Source: Struthidea cinerea (lineage: Eukaryota > Chordata > Aves > Passeriformes > Corcoracidae). From it: a DNA stretch of 64,000 nt. The notes beneath the pieces are model-generated. The model was given only the letters and a program-made list of their open reading frames with translations, ran no database searches and had not been told where the DNA came from. The stretch is from NCBI GenBank assembly GCA_013397865.1, contig VZTI01005203.1:1393678-1457677 (forward strand), in the 5' to 3' direction. The position numbers and the translations under genes were made by a program. Shown here one piece after another: positions 52,543 to 62,900 of this stretch; the stretch's first letter is position 1; every line of letters begins with the position of its first letter.

Positions 52543-53481
52543 NNNNNNNNNNNNNNNNNNNNNNNNNNNNNNNNNNNNNNNNNNNNNNNNNNNNNNNNNN
52601 NNNNNNNNNNNNNNNNNNNNNNNNNNNNNNNNNNNNNNNNNNNNNNNNNNNNNNNNNNNNNNNNNNNNNNNNNNNNNNNNNNNNNNNNNNNNNNNNNNNN
52701 NNNNNNNNNNNNNNNNNNNNNNNNNNNNNNNNNNNNNNNNNNNNNNNNNNNNNNNNNNNNNNNNNNNNNNNNNNNNNNNNNNNNNNNNNNNNNNNNNNNN
52801 NNNNNNNNNNNNNNNNNNNNNNNNNNNNNNNNNNNNNNNNNNNNNNNNNNNNNNNNNNNNNNNNNNNNNNNNNNNNNNNNNNNNNNNNNNNNNNNNNNNN
52901 NNNNNNNNNNNNNNNNNNNNNNNNNNNNNNNNNNNNNNNNNNNNNNNNNNNNNNNNNNNNNNNNNNNNNNNNNNNNNNNNNNNNNNNNNNNNNNNNNNNN
53001 NNNNNNNNNNNNNNNNNNNNNNNNNNNNNNNNNNNNNNNNNNNNNNNNNNNNNNNNNNNNNNNNNNNNNNNNNNNNNNNNNNNNNNNNNNNNNNNNNNNN
53101 NNNNNNNNNNNNNNNNNNNNNNNNNNNNNNNNNNNNNNNNNNNNNNNNNNNNNNNNNNNNNNNNNNNNNNNNNNNNNNNNNNNNNNNNNNNNNNNNNNNN
53201 NNNNNNNNNNNNNNNNNNNNNNNNNNNNNNNNNNNNNNNNNNNNNNNNNNNNNNNNNNNNNNNNNNNNNNNNNNNNNNNNNNNNNNNNNNNNNNNNNNNN
53301 NNNNNNNNNNNNNNNNNNNNNNNNNNNNNNNNNNNNNNNNNNNNNNNNNNNNNNNNNNNNNNNNNNNNNNNNNNNNNNNNNNNNNNNNNNNNNNNNNNNN
53401 NNNNNNNNNNNNNNNNNNNNNNNNNNNNNNNNNNNNNNNNNNNNNNNNNNNNNNNNNNNNNNNNNNNNNNNNNNNNNNNNN
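52543..53481. other. Assembly gap (939 N) in the VIP 5' region
   Basis: The run of N is flanked by GGGGGG on the left and very GC-rich sequence on the right, which are typical causes of lost coverage. It precedes the VIP signal-peptide exon by about 80 bases. The VIP transcription start and exon 1 are probably inside it or just upstream. Frames that appear open across it are meaningless. Confidence 0.97.
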
Positions 53482-53563
53482 TGGCTCGGCAGCCCGGGGC
53501 GAAGCCCCGACGGGTGCAGGCGGGCCGGGGCGGTGGGTGACGGCTGCGCTCTTCCCTCCACAG

Positions 53564-53685
53564 GTGGCGGCCATGGAGCACCGCGGCGCCTCCCCGCTCC
53601 TCCTCGCCCTCGCCCTCCTCAGCGCCCTCTGCTGGCGGGCGCGGGCGCTGCCCCCGCGGGGCGCCGCCTTCCCTCCCGTGCCGCG
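53564..53685 (+). CDS. VIP: VIP exon 2: start codon and signal peptide
   Basis: The acceptor CTTCCCTCCACAG ends at 53,563, and the ATG is at 53,573-53,575 after nine bases of UTR. The exon encodes MEHRGASPLLLALALLSALC, then WRARALPP and the start of the propeptide. A hydrophobic Leu/Ala core makes a clear signal peptide, with probable cleavage after ARA (residue 25). It ends in phase 2 (CG) before GTAAGG. Confidence 0.96.
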
Positions 53686-56600
53686 GTAAGGCCGCGCTCC
53701 GCTCCGCTCCCCGAGCTCTGCTCCGCGCCTCTCCAGCCCGCAGGGGCCTGCCCAGCCCCGGCCGGTGGCAGAAAGGGCTGTGAGAAGCGCCAGTACTCCG
53801 CTGCGCCCTCCCAAGGAGCGCGCAGTGCGGTGCTTCCCGTCGGGGTGTTTGCCGGGTATCGGGGGGTGCGCGGGGTCCCCGCGGCGAGGCTCCGGTCACG
53901 CGTGTGCCGGCCAAGCCCACCCTGCAAAAGCCTCCGGGACACGCACGCACCGCCCGAGGCGGCTGCAGCAGCGCTGCCCCACAGGCTGGGGCGCGGTGAC
54001 CGCGGCGTGTGCGTAGGGCGGACGGGGTGTGGGTCATGGCGAGCCCTGGGATGCGAGCGGGACCATGGGAACAGAGGGGAGCATAGTTTTGGTACTGCTG
54101 CGTGCTTCGGCTGGTTGAAGTTGCTATTAGTGGTCCAGCTAAATTAAACCAGATGGCAGAACGGTGCGGTTTGCATCTAGGCAAGAGGAACATAAAGAAA
54201 GTGTAGAAGGACCAATGAATAACAGAACGGCAAAACAGCACAGTGACTGACTTCCAAACGGTGTGACTTGAGCTGGTTCATTTTACACAGCAACTTTGCA
54301 CCTTTTTTTACTAGGCAAAAGACTTACATGGGTCAGATACATAAGTAGTGCTAACAGTGACTGTAACATTACAAGGACAATAGTCCGTCTCAGTTTTAAT
54401 ATATGATTTTTGCATGTCATCACATGCAGGGGTTTCCTACAGCGATGGGAGCCTCTTGTCTGCCACAGAACATAAGAGCAGCCAGAAGGAAGGATGCCAA
54501 ACGGCTGCTATGCAGTCAGACTGCCCTTGATAAAATATGACACACCATAAGAAACCACAGTTTACGAAAATGTGAAGTAACTGTACAGCAGTTTATACAC
54601 AGCAATGCCATAATACATTTTAAGAGATTAAATGTGAGCATTTTGTAGCTTCTAACATGAGAGAATAAAAACATGTAGCGATATATGACTGCACTTTGTA
54701 TTTAGTTTGAAGTTCTTGGTGTATTTGCTTTCTTTGGAGAAGGCCTAAGAACTGTTTCATTCTGCATTTCAAAGCACATCTTAAATCTTCACTGGGAGGT
54801 AATTACATCACAGGAACAGTTTTCACTTTGCTTGGGTAGAGGCTGTTAATTCCATCCATCATTTATACAAAATATAGTTTTTAGGAAAAGCTTCATGGTT
54901 GTCACTTGTGCTGTGATTGTCACACATTATGCACTGGAATAAATTGCATTCAATGAGAACATTTATCTAGAAAATATGCATTTGAGAGAAGGTTCTGTTA
55001 TGTCAATTAATCTACAATTTAACATGGATTCTACCTGAAAGTGATTTTTGTTTTATCCAGCTTTTTTTAAAATGCCTTACAGATTAAAGTAGGTAGATGT
55101 GCATTTTGACACAAACCAGAATGTTAGCTGCAGTAAAGTGTCGCATGTCCTCAGCTAGCTGTGCTTTACATGGTTTCTTTCTCCAACAGATTGGGAAACA
55201 GAATGCCATTTGATGGAGCCAGTGAACCTGACCATGCCCGTGGGTCATTAAAGTCAGAATCAGATATTTTGCAGAACACATTACCTGAAAATGAGAAATT
55301 CTATTTTGATCTGTCCAGAATTATTGATAGGTGAGTTTCTTTATTATCATAAATACAAAAGATGATGGACTACTTGATCTCTGCCAAAAACTCATTCACA
55401 TTTTCAAACTGAGAATTAGGAAAGGAAGACTCAATTACAGAAGAAAATCCCACAGCCTCAGCTTGAATACTGGTAGCAGTAGGGATGTCAGCAGAGGTGT
55501 TGATTTTATTGCCATTCTGGCATGATGAATGCATTCACTTTCCAGAAAGGACTAAAAAGTATATTGTGAAAATCTGGAAGTTATTTTATGAAATTAGTTT
55601 CATTTAATATGTGCAATAGATAAATTAAAGAAAGCAGTATGTTTACAAAATGAACGTTATCAAAATTATATGAACCTAGGCTGTATTGTAGAGTTTATTT
55701 ATTGTCCATTTCAGAAATGCAAGGCATGCTGATGGAATTTTCACCAGTGTCTACAGCCATCTTTTGGCTAAACTTGCTGTGAAGAGATATCTGCATTCGC
55801 TTATTAGAAAACGAGTTAGGTGAGGTGACACTTACATTAGGTAGATTTTTTTTTTTCCTAGCTAGCTTTATTGGCAATTTTTTTACCCTTTTGTATCCAA
55901 GTTCTCCTTTTTGTGATTTAGAGATAATGAAAGAGAAGCTTATATAATTATGGGGGAGCTGAAAATCCTATATAAGTATTTAGTGATGTTACCAAATGAG
56001 TATGTTACTATTTATTCCTGACACAGCTGTGAGAGGTAGAGCAACAGACACTGCACAAAGCATGGATAATGTATACTGGAAATATTAGAATGTTTATCAT
56101 GCCAATTTGCTAATTCTTTTTTTCTGGTAGTGTTTTTACTAGCTTGGCAGATGAGTGGCAAAAGTAAATACAAAATGATTGATTACTCAGTACTTAACAA
56201 CAGGGAAATGCACGATGAAATCAAGAAATGATTGGTTTATAGTGAAAATGTAAAGGAATAGTTTTTTCCTGCTGTAGAACATGTTGACAGACGTTTGTGT
56301 GATCTGTACTGCAGAAGGATTCAACAAAGAATGAAGCAAATTCATAGACAAGGGGTCTGGATGCAACTTAAAGACCAGTACATTAATAAACTAATGGGCA
56401 CAGGCTGCTGGGTAGGATCACTGTATACTTTCCTTCTTTTCAAATCCATAAGCAGAGACTGCTGAGCCACTGTGATGATGCCACTGAGTACCTACTTCAT
56501 ACGTTCAAAAGCTGAGTGAAAATTAGGTCCTCCATTTATGTCAATGCCGCCTTTGTTCCAGAACATACAGTTCCAGTTTCTCATATGCTATAAACTAACA

Positions 56601-59600
56601 TAGACCATTTAAAACAGAACATCCTGACATTTCCCAAGATCGTGCACAGAGAAAAGGCCTCCAGGTTTGGTTTTCGTAAGGTATGTTTTGTCTTCTGAGA
56701 CCTTAGAACAAGCATTTATAGCTACTTATGTGATGCTGCACTCTGACTTTCCTCTGCGGCAGACTCCAACTCTACTGAGTTCAATAAGAGCAATGATGAG
56801 GTCCTTTAAGAATTTATTGAGACTTAAACCAGACTTAAACCTTGGCATTGTACTGAAATATATTCACACAAATGATAGAAATTAGGATAAAATCTGTTTA
56901 TTAAAAAGTACAACCTGGGGTGTGAGTACAGGCAGGAGAGAGTCATGAAATCCACACTTAACCACTCGATCTTGCAGAATTCCTGGGATAAGGACTCTGG
57001 AAATCTTTCACAATGTATCCTAATAGCATGGACCATGGCAAAATTGAGAAAATAATCAGTGGAAGGTGTGTCCCAAAAGACTGAATACCAATCTTTGGAA
57101 TTTCATCCTTATTTTTAAAATACATAGTAAGCAATAGAAGCAGTGGCTTCTTTTCAACAGAAGAAGGATCCAAAGTCATAGATGGAAAAATGAAAGCTGA
57201 AATGGAGATTTGATTTTACTAAGCTAATCAACATCATAAAGCTTATTTCACTCATTTAATGGTATCTTCTTTTAAACAGATATTGTCTCTTAATTTTTCC
57301 TTTGTAATTGTTGTATTGCCAGCTCCCAGGACAGTCCTGTCAAGCGCCACTCTGATGCTGTCTTCACCGACAACTACAGCCGCTTTCGAAAGCAGATGGC
57401 TGTGAAGAAATACTTAAACTCAGTTCTAACTGGAAAAAGAAGGTACTAGAGGAAAGAAAATATGTATTGTTTCCATACTTTTATGGTATTAAGACAGAAA
57501 AGGTTTACATCCATGTACGTATGCAGAAAGGACAAGCAAAAGGCACTGAACATTAATGAGTTGATAGCATAGTTTATAGCATGCTTTTCAAATACAGACA
57601 TTTTCTTGAAATAGACACCACAATGAGATTAGAATGAAAGAATAAAGAGGAGATGGCATCTGGCAATTTTAAAAAACTTCTGACAGATTCTTACATTGTT
57701 TTTATTTATAAAAAATCTTCTCAAGGAAAAAATCCACTGAGCTATGGAACATGAGCAACAACTTTATAAAGAAATTTGTTGAAAATTTGCCTCTCTGTAA
57801 ACACATGAAATGAAAATTTAGAAGTCCCTGAAGGACTGTATGTCCTAATCAGTATAGGTGAGAAGTGCCAGCATATGTTTTTGTAGACCTTGTATTCCAT
57901 TTGTATATTCACTCATTTAGACAACTGCTTTTAAATATCATGTCTCATTATTCATTAAACATGCTATTTCCTATGTTCTATAACACTTTGCGTATAAGTG
58001 TAAGAAAATGTGCAGAAGCTACGGTTAGAAGAAGGCTTTGTTTTCTTTGCTTTTTCTTCTGGGAGCAATAAAATTGTTTCTGATCCACCACAGCCAGGAA
58101 GAGCTAAACCCTGCTAAACTTCGAGATGAAGCAGAACTTCTTGAACCATCCTTTTCAGAAAACTACGATTCTGTAGATGAGCTGCTGAGCCACCTCCCAC
58201 TGGTATGCCAAGATTTTCTTTCCTCTTGCTGTTACTTGACTTGACCCATAAAATGAGATTAATTGTACATGAAGTGTGGCCTATCAGAAGATTTGAGTCC
58301 TCTAGGAAAGGGAGTAATTTCCATGAAAAGCTTTATGTTTCTACAGAGATTGTGTCTGAATAAAATAATAATTTTAATAATAAGCTTTAAGTTATCCCAT
58401 GATTGCTGCTATTGAAAATTCCTAATTAAATGGCACTGTTAATAATGCACCTAACTCACTTGGGTGTTTCAACCGGTGTGCACTGCAGCATAAAACCAGA
58501 ACTGACTCATTTTTAATTACAAGGATCATTGTTTCTTCAGAGAACAAACTTGAGGATATTTCTTTTAATCAAAAAAAGTGCTGCAGATTTTATTTAACAT
58601 CTTTTTCATTAGAAAGGAGTTGCTCCTAGAACTAAGAGCATCAGCAACATGAACCTTATGCATTAAGAAAGCACTTGACATGCAAATCTTGCAGTTCCTG
58701 TTTTCCATTTAGCTGCTACTATTCTTTCTAAACTCATTCACAATTATTTTTCTTTGTTTTATTGAAACGTAAACCCTTCTACATCAACACTTGCAGGAGC
58801 ATAACATTGAAAGGGTAAGGTAGAAGCGAATTTGGTATTCTTCGAAGTGTATTATGGAATTGATGATAGGATAGTTTTTGGCATTCAGCTGTGTCTCAAA
58901 CACAAGCAAGAAAAAAGATTAAAAGACTGTTCTTGAAGATAGAGTTTGGAGAAATGTCTTTTCTTGTATCATTCCCAACCACCCACCCCCCTGCCCCCCC
59001 CAAAAAGTTGTTTTCTTTCAAGACTAATATAAAATGAGAAAATGTTCTTTTCCTTTCCACAAATGTGACACTTCCTCTGAAGTTCCCGAAGGTTAGAAAG
59101 GACATAAACTGCTTATGCTTTGAGGAATTAAATAATTTGTAAGCAACGTGATTCTGGAAAGAAATGTTCTTTCTGGACAAGATTAATATTCTGGCATTGA
59201 CTCAGGGAGAAAGAGCAGTGGTGCAGCAGGTCGCAGATATCTTCCTGGAAACATTTTCAGTCCTTTCCTTTTTTTATTGACTTTACTGATGAGGCAGGTC
59301 TGCCTGTAGGTGAATCACTATTGACTGTTACTTGTCGTTTTATTGCAGTGCCCAGTTGCTAATGCAGTGTGGAATGAGCAACCTGAATTTGTGTATCCAT
59401 TTCAAGGATACAGGATTATTTCAAAGTGAGCAGTTCTGCCCTGTAGGCTAATCTGCAGTAACATTTTTCTCTAGTCGTTCAACCTTTGTTTTCTCATCCT
59501 ACAGTCTTGTCTGACTGTAATGCCCACCAAACTCCTGTGAGCAGCCGCGTCTCCGCTTGTCTGTCCCAAGCACAGCAATTGTTTTATATCAAGTGTTACT

Positions 59601-59696
59601 TATTGCCAGCTGTCTGCCTTTGTACACCTCATGATATAATTGCTTAAAAAACTGACTTCTAAAGCACATTTCTCCTTTGCTTTTCAGGACCTCTGA
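53573..59696 (+). CDS. VIP: VIP precursor gene (VIP/PHI), six coding exons joined by GT-AG introns
   Basis: The joined exons (53,573-53,685; 55,190-55,330; 55,715-55,819; 57,323-57,442; 58,094-58,202; 59,688-59,696) encode 198 residues. The order is signal peptide (about 1-25), N-terminal propeptide, PHI peptide (from H89), spacer, VIP (H129-T156, starting HSDAVFTDNYSRF), amidation signal GKR (157-159) and a C-terminal propeptide ending SHLPLDL. VIP is a secreted 28-residue amidated neuropeptide that signals through the class B receptors VPAC1 and VPAC2. In birds it is also the main hypothalamic releaser of prolactin. The peptide has Ser11, Phe13, Val26 and Thr28, as in chicken. All junctions are in frame and have consensus splice sites. 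The C-terminal propeptide is longer than the mammalian one. The start codon lies in exon 2, as in other vertebrates. Exon 1 (5' UTR) is not visible. The assignment is firm. Confidence 0.98.
53686..55189 (+). other. VIP intron between exons 2 and 3
   Basis: The intron starts GTAAGG and ends CAACAG. Its first part is the tail of the CpG island, and the rest is AT-rich. No other feature was seen. Confidence 0.93.
55190..55330 (+). CDS. VIP: VIP exon 3: N-terminal propeptide
   Basis: The exon follows TTTCTTTCTCCAACAG. It encodes LGNRMPFDGASEPDH onward to FYFDLSRIID. The LGNRMPF start aligns with the LGDRIPF of mammalian pro-VIP. It is 141 nt long and ends AG|GTGAGT in phase 2. Confidence 0.96.
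55715..55819 (+). CDS. VIP: VIP exon 4: PHI peptide
   Basis: The exon follows GTCCATTTCAG. It encodes NAR, then the PHI peptide starting HADGIFTSVYSHLLAKLA and ending YLHSLI, followed by RKRV. A single Arg precedes the peptide and a basic RKR triplet follows it. The exon is 105 nt and ends AG|GTGAGG in the same phase as exon 3, so its removal keeps the frame. Unlike mammalian PHI/PHM, no Gly stands before the basic cleavage site. Confidence 0.97.
55820..57322 (+). other. VIP intron between the PHI and VIP exons
   Basis: The intron starts GTGAGG and ends TGCCAG. It is AT-rich, and no gene or repeat was recognised in it. Confidence 0.93.
57323..57442 (+). CDS. VIP: VIP exon 5: mature VIP
   Basis: The exon follows GTTGTATTGCCAG. 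It encodes SQDSPVKR, then the complete 28-residue VIP, then GKR. The dibasic KR on each side and the Gly amide donor are the canonical processing signals. It is 120 nt and ends AG|GTACTA in phase 2. Confidence 0.98.
58094..58202 (+). CDS. VIP: VIP exon 6: C-terminal propeptide
   Basis: The exon follows TGATCCACCACAG. It encodes S, then QEELNPAKLRDEAELLEP and an acidic stretch to DELLSHLPL, and ends in phase 0 before GTATGC. This acidic C-terminal peptide is much longer than the roughly 15 residues found in mammals. Confidence 0.95.
58203..59687 (+). other. VIP intron before the terminal exon, with a possible cassette exon
   Basis: The intron starts GTATGC and ends TTTCAG. A C-rich run lies at about 58,979-59,002. 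An acceptor-donor pair at 59,349-59,425 encloses an open frame in phase with exon 6 and is described in the findings. Confidence 0.9.
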
Positions 59697-59980
59697 AGGA
59701 CGCCTGGTAAAGTCTATGACAAGAACAAGCTATTTTTGAGTTCCACATAGTATTTCAAAGAGATGACTTTAGTCATCAAACCAGAACAAATATGTTGTGA
59801 AGTGAAAGTTGTGATATATTTGTTTCTTATGTAATAAAAGTTGATATTTACATTGTAAATATTACTCTAGAGTTCTCTACTGAAAGCTGTACATATGGAT
59901 GCCAGTTTAACTCATGAGAAGTCTGTGAGTCCATATGCTGTAAATCCTTTACTTCAATAAATTCATTTGAAAATGAGTGT
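59688..59980 (+). CDS. VIP: VIP terminal exon: last two codons, stop and 3' UTR
   Basis: The exon follows TTTGCTTTTCAG. It adds Asp-Leu and TGA at 59,694-59,696, so the precursor ends SHLPLDL. The 3' UTR continues through two AATAAA signals. The end at about 59,980 is estimated from the second signal and a following GTGTG-rich stretch. Confidence 0.9.
59833..59838 (+). terminator. VIP proximal poly(A) signal
   Basis: This is a canonical AATAAA 137 bases after the stop codon. Confidence 0.7.
59956..59961 (+). terminator. VIP distal poly(A) signal
   Basis: This is a canonical AATAAA followed about 15 bases later by GAGTGTGCAGC, a plausible GU-rich downstream element. A third AATAAA at 60,529-60,534 could serve a longer UTR. 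Confidence 0.7.
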
Positions 59981-62900
59981 GCAGCTGAAAAGAGCCCATC
60001 ATGACTAATTAATTGGCTTATTTTAGGTCTGATACAACTTCAGGCAAACATGTGTTATAAGGAAACATTTCCAGATAGCCTCATAAAGAACGCATAAAAA
60101 CACAAAGAGAAGAATGTGCAAAGTGTGTAAAATTGCTTTACAGAGGTCTCTGAAGCTTATTGCCAAGCAAAAGAGAATGCTTTTCTAGCAGTTTACCAAG
60201 CAACTAGAAAAATTGAAAAAGAATTAAAAATTTTTTGACCTCCAGCAGCATCTTTCCTTCTGGTTCACATTTTTAATATTTCACAACATAAAAATTATAG
60301 TAACACCAGAAATGTCTCCTTTATTTTCAGTTGTGTTTTAGATGCTCTGGAGCTGGCAAAGCGCTAAAAGAATGCAATCCCTTGACTTGTTTGATGCCTA
60401 AAGTCATAAGTTATTCTACATTTAATTTTCTGTAGCTTTGATGATGAAACTATTGCTTATATATAAAATAGATCTGAAGACAGTTTACTATTTTTTCAGA
60501 ATGAATGTAATTTACAGAATATTCAGTCAATAAATCATTTTGCTATCACGGCAAGCTATTACTGGTTTGAATCAGTGCTACAGCTACCTGGAACAGCAGA
60601 GATCCCAGTAAGCACTGTCTCTATTATAGTAATAGGGGAAGATAACATTTTTAAGTGATTTATGCTATACCATTTTAGAAAGACAAGTAAATAAACCTCC
60701 AGTTCCGTTTTCTGTAGCTTTCTATTATTGTCGACGACTATGGAACTGGAAATTTGCAGCTGTTAGATTTACAGCACTGAGGTAGAAAGTAGAAAACTTA
60801 TCAGACCTACTTACAAGCTCAATTTGGAATTTCAAGTATATTTATAAATCATACATATGCACACGTAGACAGTGATAAAACTGATTTGCAAGTTTCACTT
60901 ACAAGTTTACTGTTCTCATTTAGAAAGAAACTTCTAACATGATAAAATCTGAGATTTATGGAGACTAGTTCTCATAAATATGTAGCCCTCTGATTTGCAA
61001 TTTTTTTGAATATTGGCAACTGCATGTCAAAAGAAAACCAGCTTTCACAGATCAGGTGCTAGTATTGCTATTTCTATCTAGCCTTGACAGAATCTATTTT
61101 AGCCTAAGCCAATGAATGGCTCACAAAAGTTATATTTTCACAAAAGACATAATTTCAAAGTCTTCTCTTGAAAAGTGGTTTTCCACCCCCAATTCCTATC
61201 ATATTATGAACACTTGAAAGAAAAAACGTCTTTGTAAATACTTGAAGGATACTAACAGACTGATACTATAGTACTTAATTGAAATTTTCTTCAGTGTAGT
61301 TTGACCTATGTTAGTATTTCTGTGAGATGTAATCATTAAAAAATAAGTGGAAAAAACCAACCAGAAGCAAAGCTGCATATGGCCTTTATACACAGATTTT
61401 TTTTTTTAAATGTATGTCATTCACTCAATTTAAAGTAACAAAAATTGGAGGGATCAAACTTTTAACTACACAATTCCAGATTTTTTTTTCTAAATTTTTC
61501 TTTTAATTTTTTTTGTTTGTTTCCAGTTTATCAATAAGGCATCTGATAGAAGAACTTGTCTTCCATGTCTAATGTATTATCTTCCTGATACTCCTGATAT
61601 TTTGTTCTCCATAGAAAACTGCAGAATTTGGAACATGTATTTTCTCTCTTACATGAAGATGGAGAAAAATATAGGGACACTTATTAGGAAATCATATATA
61701 TATTTATATATACACACACACACACATTGTGATAACTCAAATATTAGCTTCCCCTGAGGGTTAGCAAATAGAGACCGTCTAAAATGCATGCTAAATTTTG
61801 TGTACCTTGTAGCAAAACCTAGCACTGACAGCAAAGACACTAACATCCAGAATAATATATTTGACTTGGTATTTGTGCTAAAGGATGGCATTTAACATGT
61901 GATAGCAACCTTTGTTTTCCGTAGGGGATTTAAAGCCCAGTTAATACATTGAGAGGGTTTAATTGTGCAAGAGGTAACATTGGTCACCTCAATTCGATGG
62001 GCAAGTGGTCATGGTAAGGTTAAATTATAAAACTGAAGAGAAATTGTAACATTTCACTGAATGACACAAGTTTTCATCCTGCCAGAGACTTGATACGTGT
62101 CACCAATCTTAAAGCCAATCTGCAAAATGTCGTAAGAGTGGAATCAAAACACTGCATTATTAGGAGAATGAACAGGCCAGCCCCAAAGGGAGAACTGTTA
62201 GGTGGGAAACAAATACTTAGGAGATTTAGAAGAGAACCACTGACAGGGAAAATGCAACCAGTGGGGAGGAAGGAATAAAACTGTGGTGTGTCATTGGGGG
62301 ATATATTAAAGGAAGACCTCACCATGTTTCTCCAGAATTCCACTTCTAACACAGGGTAGGAATGCCTGTGGTCTCACAGGGTAGAATTAATTCGTTTTTG
62401 TTTTATTGAATGGGGTTTGCTTTTTAAAGCTATCCCTTGGAGCTCTTAAAGAAAGGTACAGAATCATTTTTAAGTGCATCTTCACCAGCACTAGAAGAGG
62501 ATCTTTTCTGGTTCTAAATCCATAGAGAGGATTTGCATGCTTGTGTGCATCTGTGCATTCATCATCCATTCAAGAACTGTCAGAATTGTGTATAACACCA
62601 TGAGAATTACACAAGTTGACAAAACAATTTAAAATTACAGCCAGTAAAAGCACATTAAAAACAAATAAAACCCTAACAGCTCCTCTGATATTTTAAATGG
62701 ATTTTAGGGGCTATGAGTGTTTGTTCCACCTGAAATTCTGGGAAAAAAAATCTATTTAAAGATATGGAAATGGGTAACTCAGATCCAAAACATAGTTATT
62801 ATTTCATGTATAGGCATATTGAATTCTCCCAAAGATGGACCTTCTGGAAGGAGATGTATGTATACAGGAATAATTTATTTGCTTGCAAGATATTTGGGGC

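Larger units (their letters stand above)
50930..54060. promoter_or_regulatory. CpG-rich island around the VIP 5' end
   Basis: CpG dinucleotides are frequent from about 50,930-51,400, again from about 51,930-52,542, and from 53,482 to about 54,060, with a 939-base gap inside. An AT-rich patch at 51,480-51,840, including an A-rich tract at 51,785-51,820, splits the island. The third part contains the VIP signal-peptide exon, so the island probably covers the VIP promoter and its non-coding first exon. Open frames of 80-137 codons on both strands here reflect the scarcity of stop codons in GC-rich DNA. I could not find the cAMP response element known from mammalian VIP promoters in the visible part. 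It may lie in the gap. Confidence 0.75.

Noticed and set aside
52282..54241. Very long ORFs of 336-600 codons on both strands
   Set aside because: They exist only because the 939 N of the gap are read as open codons. The only real coding in this interval is the short VIP signal-peptide exon.
59694..59739. Continuation of the terminal VIP exon in another frame (TSEGRLVKSM...)
   Set aside because: As an independent product it lacks a start. It matters only if the possible cassette exon is used, which is listed as a finding.
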